Of a stretch of 64,000 nt of DNA, positions 17,077-25,459 are shown one piece after another. How positions within the stretch are numbered: the first letter of the stretch is position 1; each line of letters begins with the position of its first letter. Source of the stretch: Nocardioides luteus (lineage in GTDB: Bacteria; Actinomycetota; Actinomycetes; Propionibacteriales; Nocardioidaceae); assembly GCF_000960475.2 (NCBI RefSeq), contig NZ_JZDQ02000008.1, forward strand, positions 115,715 through 179,714, given 5' to 3'. Under the pieces are notes generated by a model. It did no database searches and was not told the DNA's origin. It saw nothing but the letters and a program-made list of their open reading frames with translations. Position numbers and translations under genes: made by a program.

Positions 17077-20000
17077 ATGCCGAAGCGTTTCCCCACCGCC
17101 CTCCTCGCGTCCGTGACGGCCTTCGCCGGCGTGGTCGCCATCGCGCCCGAAAGCCACGCCGCCCCGGCGGCCGGTTTCACCCTGACCTCGTCCGTGCTGA
17201 CCGTCCAGGTGGCCGAGGACTTCCCGGCCGTGCTCGGCTACCGGCACAGCGCCGGCGGCGAGATCGGCGGCGCCACCACGCTGCCCACCTCCGTACGGAT
17301 CAACGGCACCGCTCACACCGCGACCGTGACCGGCACCCAGGTCGACGCCGACACCGCGACCTACCGGCTGACCTTCGCCGACCTGCCCGGCGTCGAGCTC
17401 GACACGAAGCTCGAGGTCGCCGGCGACGTCCTCACCTTCGCCGTCACCGAGGTCACCGACACCGCCGAGCACCGGGTCGGCACCCTCGACATCCCCGGCC
17501 ACGATCTCCTCTCGGTCAGCTCCGACCAGGCCGGGGCGACGGTGAGCACCGCCGTCGTGAGCGCCGACCGCACCAAGAGCGGTGACACCCACACCGAGGT
17601 GACCGCGGACCTGGCCACGACCGAGAAGCCCGTCGGGTCGGCGTACGCCATCGTCGACACCGACCAGCTGGCGGCCGCCATCGAGACCAACTCCGTCTAC
17701 GACCAGACCGGCGGTGACTCGACCAACGAGCGCGGCCGGATCTGGCGCAGCGTGAACGCCACCGAGAGCGGCCACCGGGTCGGGCTGTGGAGCGGCCAGT
17801 GGACCTACCGGGCGGCCGGCTCGCCCTACACCGAAGAGCTCCCCTGGGCGAAGGTCACCATCACCCCCGACGCCAACGACGACCAGCGGGTCGACTGGCA
17901 GGACGGCGCGATCGCGCTGCGCGACATCCAGCGACCGGTCAACGGCGCGGACGAGACGCCCGAGCGGGTGGTCACCCACATCCCGTTCAACTTCGCCAGC
18001 CAGGCGACACATCCGTTCCTGCGTACGCTCGACGACGTCAAGCGGGTCTCGCTGGCCACCGACGGGCTGGGTCAGCTGGCCGTGCTGAAGGGCTACGGCT
18101 CCGAGGGCCACGACTCCGCGCACCCCGACTACGGCGGCAACTACAACACCCGCGCCGGCGGCCTCGAGGACCTCAACACCCTCGCCCGTGAGGGCGAGAA
18201 GTGGGGCGCCGACTTCGGCGTCCACGTCAACGCGACCGAGGCCTACCCCGAGGCGAAGGCCTTCGACGAGACCCTCGTCGACAAGAGCAAGCCCGGCTGG
18301 GACTGGATCGACCAGTCCTACTACATCGACCAGCGCACCGACCTGGCGTCCAAGAACATCGTGGACCGCTTCGCCCGGCTGCGCCGCGAGACGCACCCGA
18401 ACCTCGACTTCGTCTACATCGACGTCTACTACTCCTACGGCTGGCTGCAGGAGCGGCTCGCCCGCGAGCTGCGCGGCCAGGGCTGGAACATCGGCACCGA
18501 GTGGTCCTACCACTTCGAGGAGGACGCGCTCTGGTCCCACTGGGCCAACGACGAGTCCTACGGCGGGGCCACCAACAAGGGTCTGAACAGCCAGCTGATC
18601 CGGTTCGTACGCAACGGGCAGAAGGACACCTGGAACCCCGACAAGCTGCTCGGGCACACCGAGATCGTCGAGTTCGAGGGCTGGACCGGCGAGAACGACG
18701 TCGACGCCTTCTACGACAACATCTGGCGGACGAACCTGCCGACGAAGTATCTGCAGCGCCACCCGATCCTGCGCTGGAGCCCGGACGAGGTCGTCCAGGA
18801 CGGTGGCGTCCGCGTGGTCAACACCGGCACCACCGAGGCGACCCGCAAGATCTACCAGGACGACGACCTCGTCCTCGACGGCGACGCCTACCTGCTCCCG
18901 TGGAAGGACCGGCAGCAGGACGAGTCGAAGCTCTACCACTACAACGCCGACGGCGGCCGGACCACCTGGACGCTGACCGACGCGTGGAGCCGGAGCGACC
19001 GGCTCAACGTCTACCGGCTCACCGAGCAGGGCCGGGTCGCGGCCGGCAGCGTGCCGGTCCGGAGCGGCAAGGTCACGCTCGACGCGAAGCCCGGGACGGC
19101 GTACGTCCTGACCAAGGCTCCCGGCAGCTCGCCCGACCCGCAGTGGGGCCAGGGCAGCCACATCGCCGACCCCGGCTTCAACGCCGGCAACCTCGACGCG
19201 TGGCACCCGAGCGGCCCGGCCGCGACGGGACGTACCTCGACCGGGCAGCGGGTCGCCGTCCTGGGCGCCGGCGGGAAGGCCGCGATCAGCCAGCGACTGA
19301 CCGGCCTGCGCAGCGGCCGCAACGCGCTGGGTGTCTGGGTCGAGGTCGAGCCCGGCCACAGCCGCGCCACCACGGTCACCGTCACCTCCGGCGGGAAGAC
19401 CTACACCAACCGCGTCGAGCGCTCGACCGCGAAGAACCTGGTCGCCGCCGACGAGCTGCACAGCACCTACTTCCAGCGGGTCGAGGTGCCCTTCGACACC
19501 GCCCGCGACGGCACCGCGACCGTGAAGATCTCCGCGGAGGCGGGCTCGGGTCGCGTCCGCCTCGATGACGTACGCGTCGTCCCGGTCAAGCGCGACCTGG
19601 CGCCGGCGCCGGGGGCGAAGGTCATCGCGCAGGAGGACTTCGAGGAGGTCGTCCAGGGCTGGTCGCCGTTCGTCAAGGGCACCTCGGGCGGTGTCACCGA
19701 CCCGCGCACCCACCTGGCCGAGCGGCACGAGCCCTACACGCAGAGCGGCTGGAACGGCAAGGCCACCGACGACGTGATCAGCGGCGACTGGTCGCTCAAG
19801 TCGCACGCCGAGAACGGCGGCCTCGTCTACCGCACGGTCCCGCAGACCGTACGTCTCGAGCCCGGCCACCGCTACCGGGTCTCCTTCGACCACCAGACCG
19901 AGCGGGACGGCGACTACGAGTGGGTGACCGGCTACGACTCGGTCGCCAGCGGCGAGCCGCGCTCGGTCGAGGTCGCGGTCCGTCCGATCGGCCGGCAGCT

Positions 20001-20934
20001 CGAGACGACCCGGTTCAGCGACGAGCTCGTGGCCGGCGGCTGCGGCGACTACTGGGTCGGGCTGCGGACCGCCGACGAGAACGGCGCGAGCGGCGACATC
20101 AGCATCGACGACCTCACCGTCGAGGACCTCGGTGCGGCCGGCGACCTGCCGGCCTGCGCCACCCTCGCCGTCGACGCCGGGGAGGAGAAGCTGCTGCCGG
20201 GCGCGGCCGCCGAGGTCACCACGACGCTGACCAGCGACGAGGCGTCGGCGACCGGCGCCGGGTCGATCGCCCTCGACGTCCCCGACGGGTGGACGGCGGA
20301 GGCCACCACCCCGGCGGCGTTCGACGCACTCGCTCCGGGAGAGAGTCATGCCGTCACCTGGAAGGTCACGCCGCCGGCCGACGCGGCCGAGTCGAGCTAT
20401 CGGCTCGATGCGTCCGCGACGTACGACATCGGGGGCGGGACGCGCACGGTGACCCGCGCGGCCACGGTGCAGACCGCGCCGCCTCCGCCGACCGCCGACA
20501 CCTACGCCAGCGATCTGGGCTGGCTCTCGGCCACCAACGGCTGGGGGCCGGTCGAGCGGGACACCAGCGTGGGGGAGAGCGGCGCCGGTGACGGCGGCCC
20601 GATCACGCTCGCCGGCAAGGTCTACGCCAAGGGGCTGGGTGCGCACGCGGTCTCGAAGGTCCGCTACTACCTGGCCGGCAACTGCACCTCTTTCACCGCC
20701 GACGTCGGGGTGGACGACGCGCAGACCTCGCGGGGGTCGGTGACCTTCGCGGTCGTCGCGGACGGGCGTACGGTCGCCGAGACCGGCACCCTGGGGCCGG
20801 CCAGCGCCACCGAGTCGGTCAGTGCTGACATCACCGGCACCGACTACGTCGACCTGGTCGTGGGCGATGCCGGCGACGGGAACGGCAACGACCACGCCGA
20901 CTGGGCGGATGCGATGTTCCACTGCAGCCCCTGA
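17077..20934 (+). CDS. secreted endo-alpha-N-acetylgalactosaminidase, GH101
   Basis: 1285 residues from ATG 17077 with a signal peptide ending near AIAPESHA. The central GH101 domain is recognisable: FVYIDVYYSYGW with Asp449 as likely nucleophile and GTEWSYHF with Glu475 as likely acid/base. It is preceded by a beta-sandwich and followed by carbohydrate-binding-like modules, a NEW3-type domain and a C-terminal NPCBM domain (SDLGWLSATNGWGPVERD to HADWADAMFHC). GH101 enzymes release the core-1 disaccharide Gal-beta-1,3-GalNAc from serine/threonine of mucin-type glycoproteins outside the cell. It starts a rightward cluster whose later genes process GalNAc. No sortase motif is visible, so free secretion is expected. 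Confidence 0.9.
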   Translation: MPKRFPTALLASVTAFAGVVAIAPESHAAPAAGFTLTSSVLTVQVAEDFPAVLGYRHSAGGEIGGATTLPTSVRINGTAHTATVTGTQVDADTATYRLTFADLPGVELDTKLEVAGDVLTFAVTEVTDTAEHRVGTLDIPGHDLLSVSSDQAGATVSTAVVSADRTKSGDTHTEVTADLATTEKPVGSAYAIVDTDQLAAAIETNSVYDQTGGDSTNERGRIWRSVNATESGHRVGLWSGQWTYRAAGSPYTEELPWAKVTITPDANDDQRVDWQDGAIALRDIQRPVNGADETPERVVTHIPFNFASQATHPFLRTLDDVKRVSLATDGLGQLAVLKGYGSEGHDSAHPDYGGNYNTRAGGLEDLNTLAREGEKWGADFGVHVNATEAYPEAKAFDETLVDKSKPGWDWIDQSYYIDQRTDLASKNIVDRFARLRRETHPNLDFVYIDVYYSYGWLQERLARELRGQGWNIGTEWSYHFEEDALWSHWANDESYGGATNKGLNSQLIRFVRNGQKDTWNPDKLLGHTEIVEFEGWTGENDVDAFYDNIWRTNLPTKYLQRHPILRWSPDEVVQDGGVRVVNTGTTEATRKIYQDDDLVLDGDAYLLPWKDRQQDESKLYHYNADGGRTTWTLTDAWSRSDRLNVYRLTEQGRVAAGSVPVRSGKVTLDAKPGTAYVLTKAPGSSPDPQWGQGSHIADPGFNAGNLDAWHPSGPAATGRTSTGQRVAVLGAGGKAAISQRLTGLRSGRNALGVWVEVEPGHSRATTVTVTSGGKTYTNRVERSTAKNLVAADELHSTYFQRVEVPFDTARDGTATVKISAEAGSGRVRLDDVRVVPVKRDLAPAPGAKVIAQEDFEEVVQGWSPFVKGTSGGVTDPRTHLAERHEPYTQSGWNGKATDDVISGDWSLKSHAENGGLVYRTVPQTVRLEPGHRYRVSFDHQTERDGDYEWVTGYDSVASGEPRSVEVAVRPIGRQLETTRFSDELVAGGCGDYWVGLRTADENGASGDISIDDLTVEDLGAAGDLPACATLAVDAGEEKLLPGAAAEVTTTLTSDEASATGAGSIALDVPDGWTAEATTPAAFDALAPGESHAVTWKVTPPADAAESSYRLDASATYDIGGGTRTVTRAATVQTAPPPPTADTYASDLGWLSATNGWGPVERDTSVGESGAGDGGPITLAGKVYAKGLGAHAVSKVRYYLAGNCTSFTADVGVDDAQTSRGSVTFAVVADGRTVAETGTLGPASATESVSADITGTDYVDLVVGDAGDGNGNDHADWADAMFHCSP

Positions 20935-20973
20935 GAATCTGCGTAGGCTGTCCGGGACCCAGGAAGGGGGCCC

Positions 20974-21759
20974 ATGAGACAACAGCGACTCAACCAGCTG
21001 CTCGAGCTGATCAGCGAGCACGGGCACGTGTCGATCGCAGAGGTGGAGAGTGCGCTCGGTGTCTCGGCGGCGACCGCCCGCCGCGACATCGGGCACCTCG
21101 CCGACCAGCGACTGGTCACCCGGACCCACGGTGGCGCGACGGCGCTCGGCTCGGCGTACGAGCTGCCGCTGCAGTACAAGATCAGCCGCCAGGCCGAGGC
21201 CAAGCAGGCGATCGCGGCCGTGGTCGCCGACCTGCTCGTGCCGGGCGAGACGGTGGCGCTCAACGGCGGCACGACCACCAGCGAGGTGGCGCGCGCGATC
21301 GGGCGCCACCCCGACCTGGCCGAGGACGACAGCATCACCGTGGTCACCAACGCGCTCAACATCGCCTACGAGCTCTCGATCCGGCCCAACGTCAACATCG
21401 TGGTGACCGGCGGCGCCGCCCGCACCCAGTCCTACGAGCTGGTCGGGCCGCTGAGCGAGGGGGTGCTGTCGAAGATCCACATCGACACCGCGATCCTCGG
21501 CGTCGACGGCATCAGCACCCGCGCCGGCCTCACCACGATCCACCCGGCCGAGGCCAAGATCAGCGCCGACTTCATCGCGGCCGCGCAGCGCACCATCGTC
21601 GTGGCCGACAGCACCAAGCTCGAGCATCCGACCTTCGCGCGCATCCGCGACCTCGGCAGCGTCTCCATGCTGGTCACCGACCGCGCCGTGCCCGAGCCGC
21701 TCGCGAAGGCGCTGGCCGAGCGGGGGGCGGAGATCGTGATCGCTCCTGAGCGAAAATGA
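20974..21759 (+). CDS. DeoR-family regulator (AgaR/GlpR-like)
   Basis: 261 residues. N-terminal DeoR helix-turn-helix: RLNQLLELISEHGHVSIAEVESALGVSAATARRDI followed by RTHGGA, the family signature. The C-terminal DeoRC sensor (GGTTTSEVA, later GVDGIS) binds a sugar phosphate in relatives. AGGAAGGGGG precedes the ATG. Placed between the extracellular hydrolase and the sugar-phosphate genes, it most likely represses this locus and is relieved by GalN-6-P or tagatose-6-P. A perfect palindrome overlaps its stop codon and may be one of its sites. Confidence 0.9.
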   Translation: MRQQRLNQLLELISEHGHVSIAEVESALGVSAATARRDIGHLADQRLVTRTHGGATALGSAYELPLQYKISRQAEAKQAIAAVVADLLVPGETVALNGGTTTSEVARAIGRHPDLAEDDSITVVTNALNIAYELSIRPNVNIVVTGGAARTQSYELVGPLSEGVLSKIHIDTAILGVDGISTRAGLTTIHPAEAKISADFIAAAQRTIVVADSTKLEHPTFARIRDLGSVSMLVTDRAVPEPLAKALAERGAEIVIAPERK

Positions 21760-21765
21760 TCATTT
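21754..21765. promoter_or_regulatory. 12-bp palindrome before the sugar-isomerase gene
   Basis: AAATGATCATTT is a perfect palindrome overlapping the DeoR stop codon, 48 bp before the SIS gene start; GTTGA and TCAAC arms plus a TTGACA-like hexamer lie just downstream. The TGATCA core recurs at 25455-25460 immediately at the GH31 gene start. It is a candidate DeoR operator. Confidence 0.45.
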
Positions 21766-21812
21766 AGGCCCTGTTGTTGACATAAACGATCAACGCGTTG
21801 GATGATTCAGCC

Positions 21813-22733
21813 ATGACCGGACCCGCACCGACGACGCATCTCGCTGCCGAGATCGCGACCCAGCCCGCCAACTGGATGGCCGCCAGGAACACCGCCGAAC
21901 GCTTCGCGGACGCGCTGCCGAAGGCGGGGGAGAGGGTCGCGGTGGTCGGCTGCGGCACCTCGCTCTACATGGCGCAGGCCTACGCCGCGCTCCGCGAGGA
22001 GCAGGGGCTGGGCGTCACCGACGCCTGGACGCCGACCGAGGCCCGGATCGACCGGGGCTACGACCGGCTGCTCGCGATCAGCCGGTCCGGGACCACGACC
22101 GAGGTCATCGACCTGCTGACCCGGGTCGAGGGCGAGATCCCGGCGTCGGTGATCTCGTCCTCGCCCGGCACGCCGGCGCTCGAGGTGGCCGAGCCGATCC
22201 TGATGCCCGAGGTCGACGAGAAGTCGGTGGTCCAGACCCGGTTCGCGACCACCGCGCTCGCGATGCTGCGCTGGCACCTCGGTCAGGACCTGACCCCGGC
22301 CGCCGAGCAGGCGCAGCAGATCATCGACGCCGGCGAGGAGTCGTTCGGCCCGGGGCTGACCGCCGACCAGCTCACCTTCGTCGGCCGCGGCTGGACCAAC
22401 GGGGTGGCGCAGGAGGCGGCGCTCAAGCTGCGGGAGTCCGCGCAGCTGTGGACCGAGTCCTACCCGATGATGGAATACCGCCACGGTCCGGTCTCGATCA
22501 GCGCCCCCGGCCGGGTGGTGTGGGCCTTCGGCGACCTGGTGGACGGCTTCGCCGAGGACGTCGCGGCCACGGGCGCCGACCTGGTGCACCACGAGATCGA
22601 CCCGCTCGCCGAGCTGGTGCGGGTGCATCTGCTCTGCGTGGCGCGGGCCCAGCTGGTCGGTCTCGATCCCGACGTGCCGCGCAACCTGACGCGCTCGATC
22701 ATCCTCAGCCCGGCCGCTCCTCCGCCTGCCTGA
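21813..22733 (+). CDS. SIS-domain sugar-phosphate isomerase/deaminase, AgaS-like
   Basis: 306 residues from ATG 21813 (MTGPAPTTHLAAEIATQPANW). Two SIS domains are visible: VAVVGCGTSLYMAQAYAAL with ISRSGTTTEVIDLL, and FVGRGWTNGVAQEAALKLRE. This layout matches GlmS-C/AgaS proteins. In the GalNAc pathway AgaS converts galactosamine-6-phosphate to tagatose-6-phosphate with release of ammonia, the reaction expected here. The stop overlaps the ROK start (TGATG). Glucosamine-type activity cannot be excluded from sequence. Confidence 0.85.
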   Translation: MTGPAPTTHLAAEIATQPANWMAARNTAERFADALPKAGERVAVVGCGTSLYMAQAYAALREEQGLGVTDAWTPTEARIDRGYDRLLAISRSGTTTEVIDLLTRVEGEIPASVISSSPGTPALEVAEPILMPEVDEKSVVQTRFATTALAMLRWHLGQDLTPAAEQAQQIIDAGEESFGPGLTADQLTFVGRGWTNGVAQEAALKLRESAQLWTESYPMMEYRHGPVSISAPGRVVWAFGDLVDGFAEDVAATGADLVHHEIDPLAELVRVHLLCVARAQLVGLDPDVPRNLTRSIILSPAAPPPA

Positions 22734-23641
22734 TGCGATCTCTTGCTCTCGCGTTCGACGTCGGCGGCACCTCGGTGCGGGGGGCCGTGGTGGGGGCCGC
22801 CGATGTGGTGATGGCCGAGTCGCGGGTGTCGACCCGCACCGGTCCGGCCGTGCTCGACGACATCGCACGGATGGGCGAGGAGCTGCTCGCCGGGCTGAGC
22901 CCCGCGGCTCGGGCGGAGGTGGCCGGGGCCGGCGTCGCCTTCCCCGGTCTCGTCGACACCGAAGCCGGCATCTCCCGCAGGGCGGTCAACCTCGGTCTCG
23001 TCGACACCCTCGTCGCGGCCCCGCTCGCCGAGCGCCTCGGCCTGCCGGTCACGGTCGTGCACGACACGGCCGCCGCGGCGGCCGCGATCTGGGCGGACGC
23101 CGGCTCGCCGGCCTCCGCATTCGTGGCCGTGCTGGGGACGGGTGTCGCCGGGGTGACGTACGTCGAGGGGAGGGCCGTCCTCGGGGTCTCCGGGCAGGCC
23201 GGCGAGATCGGCCACCTGGTGGTCGACCCGGCCGGGCCGCGGTGCGGCTGTGGGCTGCGCGGCTGCGTGGAGGCGTACGCGGGTGGGCGCGCGATGCTGG
23301 AGAGGTACGCCTCGACGGGCGACACCACGGTCTCCGGCGTCGCCGACCTGGTCGCCCGGACCGGGCACGACCGCCTCGCCGCCCAGATCTGGTCCGAGGC
23401 GGTCACCGCCCTCGCCGACGGTTTCCTCGCCGTGGGAGCGCTGCTCGCGCCCGGCGAGATCATCCTGGGCGGCGGCGTGGCGGAGGCCGGCCGAGACCTG
23501 CTCGACCCGCTGCGGACCCGGATGGACGAGCGGGCCGGCGTGACGGCGGTCCCGCCCGTGCGCCTCTCCACCCTCGGCGGCCGTGCCGGCCTGGTCGGTG
23601 CCGCCCGGCTCGCCCTGGAAGCGGTGAGGACGAACCCATGA
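22733..23641 (+). CDS. ROK-family amino-sugar kinase
   Basis: 302 residues. ATP-binding motif FDVGGTSVRG at the N-terminus, sugar-binding region around GEIGHLVVDP, and the ROK zinc motif CGCGLRGCVEAYAG. No DNA-binding domain is present, so this is a kinase rather than a ROK repressor. In context it should phosphorylate GalNAc (AgaK role) or possibly GlcNAc at O-6. Both ends overlap the neighbouring genes (TGATG and ATGA), so it belongs to a tightly coupled operon. Confidence 0.87.
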   Translation: MRSLALAFDVGGTSVRGAVVGAADVVMAESRVSTRTGPAVLDDIARMGEELLAGLSPAARAEVAGAGVAFPGLVDTEAGISRRAVNLGLVDTLVAAPLAERLGLPVTVVHDTAAAAAAIWADAGSPASAFVAVLGTGVAGVTYVEGRAVLGVSGQAGEIGHLVVDPAGPRCGCGLRGCVEAYAGGRAMLERYASTGDTTVSGVADLVARTGHDRLAAQIWSEAVTALADGFLAVGALLAPGEIILGGGVAEAGRDLLDPLRTRMDERAGVTAVPPVRLSTLGGRAGLVGAARLALEAVRTNP

Positions 23642-24546
23642 TCATCACCGTCACCCTCAACCCGGCGATCGACGTGACCTACCGGCTGCCCCGGCTGACC
23701 GTCGGCGAGGTCCACCGGGTCGCCGAGGTCACCACCCGGCTGGGCGGCAAGGGCGTCAACGTCGCCCGGGTCCTGCACCAGCTGGGCGAGCCGGCGCACG
23801 CCGTCGGCCTCGCCGACGCGCACTTCGCCGACGCCCTCGCGAGCGAGCTGCCCTCGACCTTCCTTCCCGAGCTCGAAGACGTACGCCGCACCGTGGTCGT
23901 CGTCGCCGGGTCGACGACCTCGCTGTGGGAGCCGGGCCGGCAGGCGGCGCCCGGAGCCGACCGGCGGCTGCTCGACCTCCTCGAGGCTCGGCTCGCGAAC
24001 GCGACCGCGCTCACCGTCTCCGGCAGCCTGGCTCCCGGCGTGCCCGCCGACCTTCCGGCACGGATCGCCCGGCTCGCCGCGGGCGCCGGCGTCCCGGTCC
24101 TCCTCGACCTGGACGACGCGGCGCTCGTGGCCGCGGTCGGCACCGGTGCCGTGCTGACGCCCAACGAGGACGAGGCTGAACGCCTCCTCGGGCACGCTCC
24201 CGACGACCCCGTCGCCGCGGTCGAAGAGCTCGCGGCCCGCAACCGGGGGCCGGTCGTGCTGACCCGCGGACGCCTCGGGCTGATCGCGTGCGCCGACGGC
24301 ACCTGCTGGGAGGCACGCCCGCCGGCAGGGATCGCCGGCAATCCGACCGGCGCCGGGGACGCGGCCGCCGCGGGGCTGGCCCGCGGCCTGGCCCATGGCC
24401 GGCCGTGGCCCGAGATCCTGCGCGACGCCGCCGCGCTGGGCGCCGCCGCGGTGGCGGCGCCGGTCGCCGGCGAGATCGACGCCGAGACGTACGCGTCGGT
24501 CCTGGCCGACATCCGGGTCGAACCGCCCGACCACGAGGAGGCCTGA
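23638..24546 (+). CDS. PfkB-family kinase, tagatose-6-phosphate/1-phosphofructokinase type
   Basis: 302 residues. Begins with the LacC/FruK signature ITVTLNPAIDVTYRLPRL and GGKGVNVARVLHQLG; the C-terminal NPTGAGDAAAAG holds the catalytic Asp and anion hole. Enzymes of this subgroup phosphorylate tagatose-6-phosphate or fructose-1-phosphate. Between an AgaS-like isomerase and a class II aldolase the former substrate is most likely, yielding tagatose-1,6-bisphosphate. Start overlaps the ROK stop by ATGA. Confidence 0.88.
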   Translation: MIITVTLNPAIDVTYRLPRLTVGEVHRVAEVTTRLGGKGVNVARVLHQLGEPAHAVGLADAHFADALASELPSTFLPELEDVRRTVVVVAGSTTSLWEPGRQAAPGADRRLLDLLEARLANATALTVSGSLAPGVPADLPARIARLAAGAGVPVLLDLDDAALVAAVGTGAVLTPNEDEAERLLGHAPDDPVAAVEELAARNRGPVVLTRGRLGLIACADGTCWEARPPAGIAGNPTGAGDAAAAGLARGLAHGRPWPEILRDAAALGAAAVAAPVAGEIDAETYASVLADIRVEPPDHEEA

Positions 24547-24547
24547 G

Positions 24548-25399
24548 ATGCCCCTGGTGCCGATGTCGCTGCTGCTCGACAACGCCCGCGAGACCGGAGG
24601 CGGGCTGGGCGCGATGAACGTCATCCAGCTCGAGCTGGCCGAGGCGATCGTCGCCGGCGCCGAGCAGGCCGGCCGTCCCGTCGTCCTGCAGATCTCCGAG
24701 AACACCGCCGACTACCGCGGCTCCCTGGCGCCGCTGCTGGCGGCCACCCTCGCGATCGCGGAGCGCGCCACGGTGCCGGTCTGCGTACACCTCGACCACG
24801 CGACCCGCGTCGAGCTCGTCGAGGAGGCCGTCGAGCTGGGCTGTCCCTCGGTGATGTTCGACGCCTCGAAGCTCGACTACGACGCGAACGTGGCCGCCAC
24901 GGCCAAGATCGCGGCCTGGTGCCACGAGCGCGGCGCCTCCATCGAGTCCGAGCTCGGCGAGGTGGGCGGCAAGGACGGCGTGCACGCGCCCGGGGTCCGC
25001 ACCCAGCCGGCCGAGGCCGCGGCCTACGTCGAGGCCACCGGCGTCGACGCGCTCGCCGTCGCGGTCGGCTCCTCGCACGCGATGACGACGCGGACGGCCT
25101 CGCTCGACAACGAGCTGATCGCCCGGCTCGCCGACGCCGTCGACGTTCCCCTCGTGCTCCACGGCTCCTCCGGGGTGCCCGATGAGGGCATCGTCGCGGC
25201 GATCGCCGCCGGGATGACCAAGATCAACATCGCCACCCACCTCAACGCGACCTTCACCAGGGCCGTGCGCGCGGCGCTGACGGACGAGACGAAGGTCGAC
25301 CCCCGCAAGTACCTCGGCGCCGGCCGCGACGCGGTCGCCGGCGAGGCGGCGCGCCTGCTCGCCCTGATCGGTGGACCGAGGGTGGACCGCGCCGTGTGA
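24548..25399 (+). CDS. class II aldolase, tagatose-bisphosphate (GatY/AgaY-like)
   Basis: 283 residues from ATG 24548, one base after the previous stop. Class II aldolase features: CVHLDHATRVELVEEAVELG with zinc-binding His and catalytic Asp, SELGEVGGKDG with the glutamate and glycine loop, and LHGSSGVPDEGI plus KINIATHLN. It should split tagatose-1,6-bisphosphate (or fructose-1,6-bisphosphate) into DHAP and glyceraldehyde-3-phosphate, completing intracellular GalNAc use. Confidence 0.9.
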   Translation: MPLVPMSLLLDNARETGGGLGAMNVIQLELAEAIVAGAEQAGRPVVLQISENTADYRGSLAPLLAATLAIAERATVPVCVHLDHATRVELVEEAVELGCPSVMFDASKLDYDANVAATAKIAAWCHERGASIESELGEVGGKDGVHAPGVRTQPAEAAAYVEATGVDALAVAVGSSHAMTTRTASLDNELIARLADAVDVPLVLHGSSGVPDEGIVAAIAAGMTKINIATHLNATFTRAVRAALTDETKVDPRKYLGAGRDAVAGEAARLLALIGGPRVDRAV

Positions 25400-25459
25400 C
25401 CCACGCTACGCTCGCCCTCGGCTTCGATTGATTCTGACTAATTAGGGCGTGATGTGATC

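Noticed and set aside
17047..21627. A 1526-codon open frame on the minus strand opposite GH101 and DeoR
   Set aside because: It is the GC-rich antisense of clear genes, with repetitive Val/Gly/Asp/Arg-rich composition and no family features.
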